19,073 bases of DNA, taken from Candidatus Krumholzibacteriia bacterium (lineage in GTDB: Bacteria > Krumholzibacteriota > Krumholzibacteria > WVZY01 > JAKEHA01). Positions 1 to 8,319 of this stretch are shown here, in pieces (the stretch's first letter is position 1; each line of letters opens with the position of its first letter). Under the pieces are notes generated by a model, which had not been told where the DNA came from, ran no database searches, and was given only the letters and a program-made list of their open reading frames with translations. The stretch lies in assembly GCA_029863355.1 (NCBI GenBank), contig JAOTVO010000014.1:1-19073 (forward strand), given 5' to 3'. Made by a program: the position numbers and the translations under genes.

Positions 1-1
1 G

Positions 2-310
2 GGCCGCTTCCGCCTGGAGGTCCAGAACGGCACGGCCCAGGCGGGCCTCGCCGGCCGGGCGGCGCGTGCCTTGCGCGAGCTGGGGGTGGATGTGGTCGAC
101 GTGGGAAACGCTCCACGCCGGTACGAGGAGTCGGTGCTGATCGCGCGGCGGGAGGGAGCCGACGTCGACGCCCTGGCGGAGCGGATCGGGTGCCGGACCG
201 TCGTCGTCCAGGTCCGCGAGGGAGCGCTGGGCGACGCCGTGCTCATCCTGGGGGCGGACCACGGGGACCTGCGCCTGGACTGGCCGCGCGAAACGGGCTT
301 GGCGGAGTGA
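2..310 (+). CDS. LytR C-terminal (LytR_C) domain protein, 3' part
   Basis: The open frame enters from the left edge and ends at TGA 308-310, so only the last 102 residues are visible. The start of the visible part has the hallmark of the LytR_C domain (PF13399): a short strand ending in NGTAQAGLAGRAA, then a helix and the LGVDVVDVGNA strand, then an ESVLIARREGADVDALAERIG segment. The domain occurs at the C-terminus of LytR-CpsA-Psr ligases and, in FCB and related bacteria, in small single-span envelope proteins. The N-terminus is outside the window, so the two cannot be told apart. It ends 47 nt before the DUF4321 gene, in the same direction, which suggests a shared transcript. The domain call is seen in the sequence; the envelope role is inferred from the family. 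Confidence 0.8.
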   Translation, partial: GRFRLEVQNGTAQAGLAGRAARALRELGVDVVDVGNAPRRYEESVLIARREGADVDALAERIGCRTVVVQVREGALGDAVLILGADHGDLRLDWPRETGLAE

Positions 311-318
311 AGGTTGTC

Positions 319-335
319 GCCTACGCTCAGTAGGC
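319..335 (+). other. Small hairpin between LytR_C gene and DUF4321 gene
   Basis: A perfect 6-bp inverted repeat (GCCTAC / GTAGGC) with a 5-nt loop lies in the 47-nt gap between the two genes. No T-run follows, so it is not a classic terminator. It could be an mRNA processing or attenuation element, or chance. Confidence 0.3.
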
Positions 336-357
336 ACGTACAGACAGGGAGAGAACG

Positions 358-630
358 TTGTCGCCGAGAAGACGTCCGTTGGCCGCTATAGCGCTGATCC
401 TGTTCCTGGGCGTCGTCGTGGGAACGGTGCTCGGCGAGGTGGTGGGTCTGATTCTGCCGGAGGGAAAGGTGATCCGCGACGTGTTCGTGGAATCCACGGA
501 TTTCCACGTCGGACCCGTTCACCTCGACCTGGTGGTCTTCAGCTTCACCTTCGGCTTCTCGCTGCGTGTGAACTTGATGAGCGTAGTCGGCGTGGTGTTC
601 GTGTCGATACTGCTGCGGTGGTACTGGTAG
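358..630 (+). CDS. DUF4321 small membrane protein
   Basis: This 90-residue protein starts at TTG 358, preceded by a purine-rich GGGAGAGA ribosome site ending about 4 nt upstream. A hydrophobic segment at about residues 8-32, a polar stretch predicted to lie outside the membrane, and a second hydrophobic segment at about 66-87 give a two-span topology. Size, the G-x(2)-LGE-x-VG region after the first helix, and the closing FGFSLRVNLMSVVG segment fit the DUF4321 family (PF14209), whose function is unknown. It sits 21 nt before tatA, so the pair is probably co-transcribed. The family assignment rests on overall pattern; no catalytic residues are expected or seen. Confidence 0.75.
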   Translation: MSPRRRPLAAIALILFLGVVVGTVLGEVVGLILPEGKVIRDVFVESTDFHVGPVHLDLVVFSFTFGFSLRVNLMSVVGVVFVSILLRWYW

Positions 631-651
631 CAGCCGGAAGGAGAGAGGCTC

Positions 652-855
652 ATGCACTTCGGTCTAGTCGGGCCTTTGGGCTGGTCCGAGCTTCTGATCA
701 TCTTTTTCATCATCCTCATCATCTTCGGCCCGCGCAAGCTGCCCGAGGTGGCCGAGGCGATGGGTAAATCGATTCAGAAGTTCAAGCGCGCGTCGCGCGA
801 GACGCGCGAGGAAATCGAGGCCAGCGTCGAGGGCGACGAGAACGCCAAGAAGTAG
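652..855 (+). CDS. tatA: Sec-independent protein translocase subunit TatA
   Basis: The 67-residue product has the TatA/TatE layout: a short N-terminal tail, one transmembrane helix (about residues 11-25), the FGPRKLPE hinge at 25-32, an amphipathic helix to about residue 50 and a charged acidic tail. TatA oligomerises in the inner membrane to form the passage for folded proteins bearing twin-arginine signals, working with TatC, which is not in this window. A good ribosome site (GGAAGGAGAGAG) precedes ATG 652. TatB also shares this fold but is normally longer and lacks the short tail, so TatA is preferred. The gene ends directly at a GC-rich hairpin. Confidence 0.93.
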   Translation: MHFGLVGPLGWSELLIIFFIILIIFGPRKLPEVAEAMGKSIQKFKRASRETREEIEASVEGDENAKK

Positions 856-878
856 CCCGGCCGGAAACCCGGCCGGGC
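855..878. terminator. Bidirectional hairpin between convergent genes
   Basis: A perfect 10-bp GC-rich stem (855-864 with 869-878) and a 4-nt AAAC loop begin at the last base of the tatA stop codon. It lies between convergent tatA and the minus-strand chaperone gene. No T-run follows on either strand, so termination efficiency is uncertain, but position and symmetry fit a shared terminator or 3'-end stabiliser. Confidence 0.6.
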
Positions 879-917
879 CTCAGTCTCCCACCCCGCTCGG
901 CGCCGGCGCCCGCCGGC

Positions 918-2717
918 CTAAAGCACCACCCCGCGGTAATCCTCGATCTTGCTGTCCTTGCGAATCGCCTCGTACCACCAAGCCACGTATTGCTGCACCC
1001 TGCGCTGGTAGATGCGCTCGCGAATCGGCGGCGCCTGCTCCTGGAACCGCGCCGTGTCGAACGGGCTCTTGTAGAGCAGCTGGATTACGTAGATGGCGTC
1101 GTCTCCCTCGATGGGGGGCGAGACGGCGCCGGCCTCCAGGGCCAGGGCCGCGTTCTGAAACGCGCTCGACGCCCGGATGGCGCCAACGCGGCTGCGTACC
1201 GTGAACGTGTCCGTCGGCACCACGGCATACTGGTACTGCTGCGCCGCCCCCGCCAGGGACGCGCGGCTGCTCGCCGTGACCGAGCGGTGGAAGGCCTCCG
1301 CCTTGCGAGTGGCCATCTGCCGTCGGCGCTCCCCGAGCAGGGACGCGACGATGCCCTCGCGCACGCCGTCCAGCGGCTCGACGGCCGCCCCCAGGCGCTG
1401 GGCGACTTCACACACGTAGTAGGCGCTGCCGTCGCCCAGCACGTAGCTCACCGTGCCCGGCTCGTTGGCGAAGGCGAAGCGGGAAAGCTGGGGCGCCAGG
1501 CCGAGCCCGGGAATCGGGAAACCGGCGGTGAAGGGCGCGCTGGTCTCGACGGTGAGGCCGTACTCGGCGGCGGCCGCGTCCATGCCCGACTCCACCGCTC
1601 GCCGCTGCACGTCCTGCGCCAGGGCGCTCAGGGAATCCGTGGTGATGGCCCCGGTGCTCAGCGCGAGCTCGATCTCGCGGATGTGGTACTCGGCCTCGTC
1701 GCCCCGGCCGCGGGTCTCGACGAGCTGCACGAGGTAAGCAGAACCCTCGGTGAACACGGCTCCGCTGACTTCTCCCGGCGCGAGCGCGGCGGCGGCGGCC
1801 AGGACCTCGTCGGGCCGCTGGCCGGCGCGTACGAAGCCGGCGTCGCCGCCCAGGCGCGCCGTGAACGCTTCTGAATACGTCTCCGCCATGGTCTCGAAGG
1901 ACTCGCCGGCGACGATCTGGTCGCGCAAGTCTCGGATCGTATAAGCGAGATCCTCGCGGTCGCGGCCGGTCGGCGCGAGGGGAACGCGGATGTAGCTCAG
2001 CGTGGCCTTCTCGGCCACCGCGAATTCGTCGGCGTGCGCCTCGTAGTAGCTCGCGATCTCCTCCTCGCTCGGCACGTAGCTCGAAGGGTCCTCGTCCCCC
2101 ACGGGGAAGGCGACGTAGTTGGCCAACAGGCGGATGTTCTCCTCCTCGAACTCGCGGCGGATCTCGCCGGCGCCGACGTGCACCTGGGTCATGAGGTACT
2201 GGTTCAGCTTGATCAGGGGGACCCGCTGGCGCACGAGCGCCTCGACGGCGGTCCAGTCCGCCTCGGGGTTGTTGAGCGCCGCCTGGTACGCCGCGAAATC
2301 GAAGTTGCCCGCATCGTCCACGAAGTACGACCGCACCTCGGGGGGAGGGGAGCTGCGCAGGTGGGCCAGCACTTCCTCGTCGGTAACCCCGATGCGGAGC
2401 TTCTCGATCTCCTGCTCGGTGAGAATATTGCTGACGATGCTCTCCCACGCCTGGTCGCGCATCATCTCCTGCTGTGCGGGCGGGATCTGTTCGTCGGTGG
2501 ATCCCGCGCGGTACTGCTGCGAGATCTGGTTGTAGACGGACTGGTAGGTCTGCGGGGTCACGGCCACGCCGTTCACCCGGCCCACGAGGTTCTGAGTCTG
2601 CTGGGGGCCGCCGCCCGTTTGCAGGTCGAGCCCCCAGACGGCGAAGATGGTAATGACGAACGCGATCACGACGACCCAGAGGATCACTTTCGTGTTCTCG
2701 CGCATTTGCTTCATCAT
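918..2717 (-). CDS. SurA_N / parvulin-type peptidyl-prolyl isomerase (PpiD-like)
   Basis: The 599-residue product starts MMKQMRENTK, then one membrane anchor (about residues 11-28) and a long periplasmic part. Residues about 40-230 fit the SurA_N_3 chaperone domain. Residues about 238-336 fit a parvulin rotamase (GESFETMAETYSEA, LGGDAGF, LAPGEVSGAVFTEG), and about 345-550 resembles a second, degenerate copy (ALEAGAVSPPIEG). This is the PpiD layout: an inner-membrane-anchored foldase at the Sec exit that helps outer-membrane and secreted proteins fold. ATG 2717 is chosen because an AGGAG lies 12 nt upstream; ATG 2741, 24 nt upstream, would add eight residues but has no ribosome site. The same frame stays open further upstream, but there it crosses the divergent peptidase gene. 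Isomerase activity is uncertain, since the substrate-pocket residues are poorly conserved. Confidence 0.88.
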   Translation of the reverse strand: MMKQMRENTKVILWVVVIAFVITIFAVWGLDLQTGGGPQQTQNLVGRVNGVAVTPQTYQSVYNQISQQYRAGSTDEQIPPAQQEMMRDQAWESIVSNILTEQEIEKLRIGVTDEEVLAHLRSSPPPEVRSYFVDDAGNFDFAAYQAALNNPEADWTAVEALVRQRVPLIKLNQYLMTQVHVGAGEIRREFEEENIRLLANYVAFPVGDEDPSSYVPSEEEIASYYEAHADEFAVAEKATLSYIRVPLAPTGRDREDLAYTIRDLRDQIVAGESFETMAETYSEAFTARLGGDAGFVRAGQRPDEVLAAAAALAPGEVSGAVFTEGSAYLVQLVETRGRGDEAEYHIREIELALSTGAITTDSLSALAQDVQRRAVESGMDAAAAEYGLTVETSAPFTAGFPIPGLGLAPQLSRFAFANEPGTVSYVLGDGSAYYVCEVAQRLGAAVEPLDGVREGIVASLLGERRRQMATRKAEAFHRSVTASSRASLAGAAQQYQYAVVPTDTFTVRSRVGAIRASSAFQNAALALEAGAVSPPIEGDDAIYVIQLLYKSPFDTARFQEQAPPIRERIYQRRVQQYVAWWYEAIRKDSKIEDYRGVVL

Positions 2718-2812
2718 AGCGGCATCGAACTCCTGGTCCATCGCGCCCGCAGCGGGTGCGGGGGCGGGGGGAAACAAACAAAGCGGCCCGGGCGCAGGGG
2801 CCGCGTGGAAGC

Positions 2813-2842
2813 AATGTATCACAACTTGCCCCGCCGCGGCAA
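2813..2842 (-). promoter_or_regulatory. Possible promoter of the PpiD-like gene
   Basis: On the minus strand, TTGCCG (2842-2837) and TACATT (2818-2813) are separated by 18 bp. This AT-richer patch is the only -10-like sequence in the otherwise very GC-rich divergent spacer. The predicted start lies about 90 nt before ATG 2717. Prediction only; the -35 match is weak. Confidence 0.3.
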
Positions 2843-2843
2843 G
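2825..2843. promoter_or_regulatory. Inverted repeat in the divergent spacer
   Basis: CTTGCC (2825-2830) and GGCAAG (2838-2843) form a perfect 6-bp inverted repeat with a 7-nt centre. It lies between the divergent chaperone and peptidase genes and overlaps the putative minus-strand -35 box. It may be an operator serving one or both genes, but chance is possible in this base composition. Confidence 0.25.
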
Positions 2844-2867
2844 GGATGCTAGGGTCCATCGCGTCGA

Positions 2868-3857
2868 ATGGAGCTCAGGCGGACGAAGAAGGGCACTCTG
2901 GCGGTGTTGGCCGCGTGCGCGGCGGGCGCGTTTGCGCCCGCGCGGGCGGCGGAGTCGTCGGCGCTCCTGTGGCCGGCGAAGTTGCGCCCCGCCGTTTCGT
3001 CCAACTTCTGCGAGTATCGCGACGGGCACTTGCACGCCGGCCTCGACATCCGCACCTTCGGGGAGGAGGGAATCGCGTGCGTGGCCGGCGACACGGGTTA
3101 CGTGTCCCGCGTGCGGGCGTCGGCGGAGGGCTACGGCAAGGCCCTCTACGTCCAGCTGGACACGGGACTCACGCTCGTCTACGCCCACCTCGCCGAGTTC
3201 GCGCCCGAGATCGAGGCAGCCGTCGACGAGGAGCAGACGCGCCGCGGTCGGTATACGATCGACGTGCGCTTTCCCCCGTCGCGCTTCCCCGTGCAGCGGG
3301 GCGACGTCATCGGCTACTCGGGCATGACGGGTGCCAACGCGCCGCACCTGCACTTCGAGGTTCGCAACGCCCAGGAGCACCCCCTGGACCCCCTGGCCGC
3401 GGGGATCCGCGCCGAGGACGCGCTCTCACCCGCCTTCGGCCGGGTGGCGTTCCTGCCCCTGGAGCCCGGGGCCTGGGGACCCTTCGCGCACCGCTCGGCG
3501 GAGCGCGCACCCGGCAGCTACGAAGTGTGCGACACGCTGGTGCTGAGCGGCGCCACCGGGGTGGCGGTTGAAGTCGTGGATTTCCTCAACGGTGAGTCGG
3601 GGCGCCTGGCCCCCAGCGAGATCACGCTCGCCGTCGACGGGCGGCCCGTCGCGCGCGTCGCGCTGGACAGCTTCAGCTTCGCGCACGCCGACGAGGTGGA
3701 TTTCGTCTACGAGCCGGCGAGCGTGCGCGTCAACAATGACTACTTCTTCCAGCTCTACGACCGCCGTGGCGCGACGCTCTGCATCGCGATTTTGCCGACG
3801 GCGGGCGCGTGGCTCCGTGCACGGGCGCGCCGGGCCAGGTGCACGAGGGGCGCGTGA
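2868..3857 (+). CDS. M23 family metallopeptidase, N-terminal part (frame broken)
   Basis: The 329-residue frame begins with a signal peptide (about residues 1-28, cut near ARA|AES) and an M23/LytM peptidase domain at about 45-178. The zinc-site motifs are intact: HAGLD (H56, D60), YAHL (H107) and HLHFEV (H160, H162). Family members cut peptide cross-links in peptidoglycan or regulate such enzymes. The domain is followed by Ig-like beta sequence. From about residue 304 (after RRGATL) the frame turns into low-complexity Arg/Ala and stops at 3857, while the expected continuation (HRDFADGGRV, then VHEGRVTARDRAGN) is open in the next frame. The original product was therefore most likely a single protein of about 660 residues spanning 2868-4849. 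Whether the break is a sequencing error or a real mutation cannot be told here. The peptidase domain itself lies before the break. Confidence 0.85.
   Translation: MELRRTKKGTLAVLAACAAGAFAPARAAESSALLWPAKLRPAVSSNFCEYRDGHLHAGLDIRTFGEEGIACVAGDTGYVSRVRASAEGYGKALYVQLDTGLTLVYAHLAEFAPEIEAAVDEEQTRRGRYTIDVRFPPSRFPVQRGDVIGYSGMTGANAPHLHFEVRNAQEHPLDPLAAGIRAEDALSPAFGRVAFLPLEPGAWGPFAHRSAERAPGSYEVCDTLVLSGATGVAVEVVDFLNGESGRLAPSEITLAVDGRPVARVALDSFSFAHADEVDFVYEPASVRVNNDYFFQLYDRRGATLCIAILPTAGAWLRARARRARCTRGA
3771..3785 (+). other. Frameshift site in the M23 peptidase gene
   Basis: Upstream of here the protein-like frame begins at positions divisible by 3; downstream it begins one base earlier. Restoring one base near the CTC TGC codons (3777-3782) joins DRRGATL to HRDFADGGRV and VHEGRVTARDRAGN without a break. 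The sequence therefore looks one base short. Confidence 0.8.
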
Positions 3858-4849
3858 CCGCCCGCGACCGCGCCGGCAACGCCGCGGAGCTGGTGTTCCA
3901 CTTCCTGGACGCGTCGGCCGAGGATCCGACGGCGTGGCCTGCGGGGCGCTGCGGAGGCGAGATCCCCTGGGACGACGAGGTGGGAGGGCAGGGTTTCTTC
4001 TTCGAGGATTTCGCCACCCTGTGGGGGGCGGGACGGCCCGTGGACGAATGGCGCGCGCGCCTGGGGCAGCGGGGAATCGCTTGGGAGCCGGGCGCCCCGC
4101 TGCGCGCGGCGGATCTCTCGGCGGTGCCGGTGGAGCTGCCGGACAACGCGCACCCGGATGCCCCGGGGATGTGGCTGTTCGCCATCGCCCGGGGGCAGTC
4201 GCGTTCGGTGAGCCTGTCCGCGCTGGGGCTCGAGCTGGTCTTCGGCGAGCGCTCGCTCTACACCGACGCCGTGCTCTACGCGCGCGAGTGGCGTGAGCTC
4301 GGGACGGCGGCGGCGAGGGGCGAGCTGGTGCAGCGCGGGCTCGGTGTACGCCTCGGGCCTTACTCGCTGGCCCTGCGCGCAGACCTGGAGATCCGCTTCA
4401 TCGTGGAGGGGTCCGACAGCGCCGACGCCGTCTACCGGCTGAACGAGGACAAGGGCGAGTGGGTGTACTACCCGTCGGTGGCGTCCGGCGTGCTGGTCTC
4501 CACGACGGCGAGACGCCCCGGGGTTTACGCCGTCTTCGCCGATCGTCTTCCGCCCAAGGTGCGGCAGCCGTTTCTCTCGACACGGCGCAGCTACGCGACG
4601 GGTGTCTCGGTCCCCGAGATCGTCGTGCCGATCGAGGACGCCGGATCCGGCGTCGACTACGAACGGACGGCGATCTACGTGGACGGCGTGCGGCGTATAG
4701 CGCGCTGGGACGCCGTGGCCAAGAAAATGTTTGTCCCCCTGGGCGACCAGAATATAATCGAACCCCTGGTCGTCAGCGCCGTCGTCTTCGACCGGGTCGG
4801 AAACCGCACCCGGGCGGACGCGACGCTCGCCGCGCCGCCGCGCCGCTAA
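3809..4849 (+). CDS. M23 family metallopeptidase, C-terminal beta-domain part (frame broken)
   Basis: This frame is the displaced continuation of the M23 peptidase gene; GTG 3809 is only the first start-like codon after the break, and meaningful sequence already begins at about 3782. The 346 residues look like successive Ig/beta-sandwich domains: VTARDRAGNAAELVF near the start, a central region with VELPDNAHPDAPGMWLF, and a closing domain with EIVVPIEDAGSGVDY and VVFDRVGNRTR. The two A/F-x-DR-x-GN motifs are typical of extracytoplasmic Ig-like repeats. No catalytic motif is present. In the intact protein these domains probably position the peptidase at its envelope target. The gene ends 29 nt before dnaE. 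Independent expression of this half is unlikely, since it has no signal peptide. Confidence 0.75.
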   Translation: MAPCTGAPGQVHEGRVTARDRAGNAAELVFHFLDASAEDPTAWPAGRCGGEIPWDDEVGGQGFFFEDFATLWGAGRPVDEWRARLGQRGIAWEPGAPLRAADLSAVPVELPDNAHPDAPGMWLFAIARGQSRSVSLSALGLELVFGERSLYTDAVLYAREWRELGTAAARGELVQRGLGVRLGPYSLALRADLEIRFIVEGSDSADAVYRLNEDKGEWVYYPSVASGVLVSTTARRPGVYAVFADRLPPKVRQPFLSTRRSYATGVSVPEIVVPIEDAGSGVDYERTAIYVDGVRRIARWDAVAKKMFVPLGDQNIIEPLVVSAVVFDRVGNRTRADATLAAPPRR

Positions 4850-4878
4850 CAACGAGCCCAGCGAGGAGCCGGACCGAA

Positions 4879-7800
4879 ATGCCGAGCCAGTTCGTCCATC
4901 TTCACGCCCACTCCGAATACAGCCTCCTCGACGGCTCCATCAAGGTCGAGAATCTGGTGGCGCGCGCCCGCGAGCTGGGGATGCCCGCGGTGGCGCTGAC
5001 CGACCACGGCAACCTCTTCGGCACGATCCACTTCTATCGCGCCGCGCGCGCGGAGGGAATCAAGCCCATCCTGGGCATGGAAGCCTACATCACGCGCGGC
5101 AGCCGCCACGACCGCACCCGGAAGAAGGGGGATGCCTCGCAGACCGACCACCTCATCCTTCTCTGCCGCACGCGCGAGGGCTATCACAACCTGCTCAAGC
5201 TGGCGTCGATCGCCTACATGGAGGGGTTCTACTACAAGCCGCGCATCGATTTCGAGGTGCTGGAGCGTCACGCGGCGGGGCTCATGGGGACGACCGCCTG
5301 CCTGCGCGGCACAGTGGCGCAGCGGGCCCTGCACGAGGGCTACGACGAGGCCTGCAACACGGCCGCTCGTTACCGCGAGATCTTCGGGGCGGACAACTAC
5401 TACATCGAGATGCAGGATCATGGCCTGGACGAACAGAAGCGCCTCAACGAGGTATACCGTCGCATGGCCCCGCAGATGGGGATCCCGCTCATCGCCTCCA
5501 ACGACGTGCACTACCTCCAACGCGAGGACGCCGTCGCCCACGAGGTACTGCTGTGCTTGCAGACGGGCGCGGACATGGACGACCCGCGCCGCTTCCGCTT
5601 CGAGACCAACGAGCTGTACTTCAAGTCCGCGGACGAGATGCGCGCGCTCTTCCCGGACGTGCCGGAAGCGCTGGAGAACACGGTCGCCGTCGCCGAGCGA
5701 TGCGAGGTCGAGCTGGACCAGGATACGCAGCACCTTCCGCGCTTCCCGCTCCCGGAGGGCTTCGACAGCGCGGCGAAATACCTCCGCCACGTCGCCTACG
5801 AAGGAGCGGCTCGTCGCTACAGCGAACTCTCCGCTCCCGTGCGCGAGCGCCTCGACTTCGAGCTGGGCGTGATCGAGCGCATGGGCTTTCCGGGATATTT
5901 TCTCATCGTGCGCGACATCGTCGCCTTCGCGCGGGGGCGCGGCATCGCCGTGGGGCCGGGCCGGGGCAGCGCGGCGGGGAGCCTGGTGACCTATGCCGTC
6001 GGCATCACCGACGTGGATCCCATCGAACAGGGCTTGCTCTTCGAGCGCATGCTCAACCCGGAGCGCGTGAGCATGCCCGACATCGACATCGACTTCTGTT
6101 TCGAGCGTCGCGACGAAGTGATCCGCTACGTGATCGATCGCTACGGCGTCGACAACGTCTGTCAGATCATCACGTTCGGAACCATGGCTGCGCGCGCCGC
6201 CGTGAGGGACGTCGGGCGCGTGCTGAAGATTCCCTACGCCGACGTCGACCGCATTGCCAAGCTCATCCCCGCTACGCCGGGAACGTCGCTCAAGGAAGCG
6301 ATCGACAACGTGCCCGAGCTGGGCGCCCTGGTGGCGGCCAGCCCGGACTACGGCCGGTTGATGAAGCTCTCGAAAACACTGGAGGGAATCGCGCGGCACG
6401 CCTCGACGCACGCGGCGGGCATCATCATCACGCCCACGCCCCTGGTCAACCACGTCCCGTTGTACAAGTCCAACAAGGGCGAGGTGACGACCCAGTACGA
6501 CATGAAGTCGATCGACGCCATCGGCTTGCTGAAGATCGACGTGCTCGGCTTGCGCACGCTCACCGTTATCGAGAAGACGTTGCGCATGGTCGAGGAGAAC
6601 AGGGGGGGCCGCATGGTCGCCGAGGAGTTGCCCCTGGACGACGAGAGGGCGTTCGAGCTGCTGCGCGCCGGGCGGACCGTGGGCGTGTTCCAGCTGGAGA
6701 GCGAAGGTATGCGGGAGCTTCTGCGCAACCTCCAGCCTACCGTGTTCTCCGACGTCGTCGCCGTCAACGCGCTCTATCGCCCCGGTCCCCTGGGCAGCAA
6801 CATGCACGTGCAGTTCGTCGACTGCAAGCACGGGCGGCGCAAGATCAAGTACGGGCACGCGCTGCTCGAGCCGATCCTGCGCGATACCTACGGCGTGATT
6901 CTCTACCAGGAGCAGGTGATGCGGATCGCCAGCGAGCTGGCCGGCTTCAGCCTGGGAGAGGCGGATCTGCTGCGCAAGGCGATGGGGAAAAAGATCGTGT
7001 CGGTGATGGAGGAGCAGCGCAAGAAGTTTCTCGACGGAGCCAAGAGCCGGCGCATCGAGGCGCGCACGGCCCAGAAGATCTGGGACCAGATGGCGGAGTT
7101 CGCCAAGTACGGGTTCAACAAGTCGCACAGCGCCGCGTACGCGGTGGTCTCGATGCGCACGGCGTACCTCAAGGCGAACTGCCCGGCGGAGTTCATGGCC
7201 GCCACGCTGACGAGCGAGATCGACGACACCGACCGCATCCAGGTGTTGCTCGACGAGTGCAGGGAGATGGGCATTGCCGTGGTGGTGCCGAACATCAATA
7301 CGTGCGACCCGGACTTTCGCGCCCGCGGCGGCAGCATCACCTACGGCCTGGGCGCGGTGAAGAACGTGGGCCTGGGCGCGGTGGAACTCCTCGTGGAGGA
7401 ACGCGCCCAGGGAGGTCCGTTCCGCTCGCTCGAGAACCTGGTCTCGCGCGTCGCTTCGCGTCTGGTGACGAAGCGGGTCTACGAGAGCTTGATCGCCGCC
7501 GGTGCGCTGGATTCGCTCCCCGGCCACCGCGCGCAGAAGATGGCCACCCTGGAGACGGCCGTGGAGCGCGCCGCGCGCAAGCAGCGCGACCGGGCGCGGG
7601 GGCAGTTCGGGTTGTTCGGAGAAGCCGAGGAGGAGGAGGAGTGCGCCCTGCCCGAATGCGAGCCCTGGTCGGCGCAGGAGCAGCTGCGTCTGGAGAAAGA
7701 GGCGCTCGGCTTCTTCCTCACCGCTCACCCGCTCGATCGCTACCGGGATCTGATCGCCGCGCTGGGCACCGCCTCCTCGCGCGCGGTACGCGAAGGGGAA

Positions 7801-8319
7801 GGCAACGAGCGAGCCGTGTTCGGGGGGATCATCACCGCCGTCAAGCCGGCTACGGACCGGAGCGGGCGGGCCATGGCCTTCGTCACGCTCGAGGACGCCG
7901 AGGGCCAGGCGGAGGTACTCCTGTTTTCGGACGTCTACGAGCGTTCCAAGCACCTGCTCGCCGTCGACGGCGTGGTGGTGGTGGAGGGGCGCCTGTCGAA
8001 GCGCAACGGTGAGGGCAAGGTGCTCGTGCAGTCGATGATCCCGCTGGGAGAGGGCCAGCTGCCCGAGCTCAAGGAGATCCATCTGACCCTCGACCTGGAA
8101 ACCGTCGGCGACGAGAAGCTCCTCGATCTCAAGAGCCTGCTCAACGGGCACGGCGGTGAATCGAAGGTGTTCTTCCACCTGCGTGAAGGAGGGCGGCGCG
8201 CGTGCGTCATCCGCTCCAAGAGTTGCACCGTGAAGCTCGACCACGAGCTGGTCAACAGCCTGAGCGCTTCCATCGGCGCGCGCAACGTGCGCGTGGTCGC
8301 GGCGTCGATGGCGCCGTGA
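4879..8319 (+). CDS. dnaE: DNA polymerase III subunit alpha
   Basis: The 1146-residue product is the catalytic subunit of the chromosomal replicase. ATG 4879 has a GAGGAG ribosome site about 10 nt upstream, and the family start (FVHLHAHSEYSLLDG) follows at once. The PHP domain covers about residues 5-215. The palm and catalytic region carries GPGRGSAAGS (359-368), PDIDIDF with D401 and D403, and KIDVLGL with D554, close to E. coli numbering. A finger/HhH region follows, then an internal clamp-binding motif QFGLF (909-913) and an OB fold at about 979-1040 (VFGGIITAVK to VVVVEGRLSKR). All nine PHP metal ligands known from exonuclease-active DnaE proteins appear present: H9, H11, D18, H43, E68, H91, C141, D209 and H211. 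Intrinsic 3'-5' proofreading is therefore likely. The stop overlaps the next gene's start. Confidence 0.98.
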   Translation: MPSQFVHLHAHSEYSLLDGSIKVENLVARARELGMPAVALTDHGNLFGTIHFYRAARAEGIKPILGMEAYITRGSRHDRTRKKGDASQTDHLILLCRTREGYHNLLKLASIAYMEGFYYKPRIDFEVLERHAAGLMGTTACLRGTVAQRALHEGYDEACNTAARYREIFGADNYYIEMQDHGLDEQKRLNEVYRRMAPQMGIPLIASNDVHYLQREDAVAHEVLLCLQTGADMDDPRRFRFETNELYFKSADEMRALFPDVPEALENTVAVAERCEVELDQDTQHLPRFPLPEGFDSAAKYLRHVAYEGAARRYSELSAPVRERLDFELGVIERMGFPGYFLIVRDIVAFARGRGIAVGPGRGSAAGSLVTYAVGITDVDPIEQGLLFERMLNPERVSMPDIDIDFCFERRDEVIRYVIDRYGVDNVCQIITFGTMAARAAVRDVGRVLKIPYADVDRIAKLIPATPGTSLKEAIDNVPELGALVAASPDYGRLMKLSKTLEGIARHASTHAAGIIITPTPLVNHVPLYKSNKGEVTTQYDMKSIDAIGLLKIDVLGLRTLTVIEKTLRMVEENRGGRMVAEELPLDDERAFELLRAGRTVGVFQLESEGMRELLRNLQPTVFSDVVAVNALYRPGPLGSNMHVQFVDCKHGRRKIKYGHALLEPILRDTYGVILYQEQVMRIASELAGFSLGEADLLRKAMGKKIVSVMEEQRKKFLDGAKSRRIEARTAQKIWDQMAEFAKYGFNKSHSAAYAVVSMRTAYLKANCPAEFMAATLTSEIDDTDRIQVLLDECREMGIAVVVPNINTCDPDFRARGGSITYGLGAVKNVGLGAVELLVEERAQGGPFRSLENLVSRVASRLVTKRVYESLIAAGALDSLPGHRAQKMATLETAVERAARKQRDRARGQFGLFGEAEEEEECALPECEPWSAQEQLRLEKEALGFFLTAHPLDRYRDLIAALGTASSRAVREGEGNERAVFGGIITAVKPATDRSGRAMAFVTLEDAEGQAEVLLFSDVYERSKHLLAVDGVVVVEGRLSKRNGEGKVLVQSMIPLGEGQLPELKEIHLTLDLETVGDEKLLDLKSLLNGHGGESKVFFHLREGGRRACVIRSKSCTVKLDHELVNSLSASIGARNVRVVAASMAP

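Noticed and set aside
2718..3380. Upstream extension of the minus-strand chaperone frame
   Set aside because: The extra ~220 residues are Arg-rich low-complexity sequence antisense to the M23 domain, and the membrane anchor typical of the family start begins near 2717.
4459..4878. Upstream extension of the dnaE frame
   Set aside because: It overlaps the M23 C-terminal part, is Arg/Gly-rich, and the PHP start and ribosome site fix ATG 4879.
4846..8244. Very long open frame on the minus strand opposite dnaE
   Set aside because: It mirrors the codon pattern of dnaE, is rich in His/Arg/Leu/Ala/Val with no recognisable domain, and dnaE is unambiguous on the other strand.
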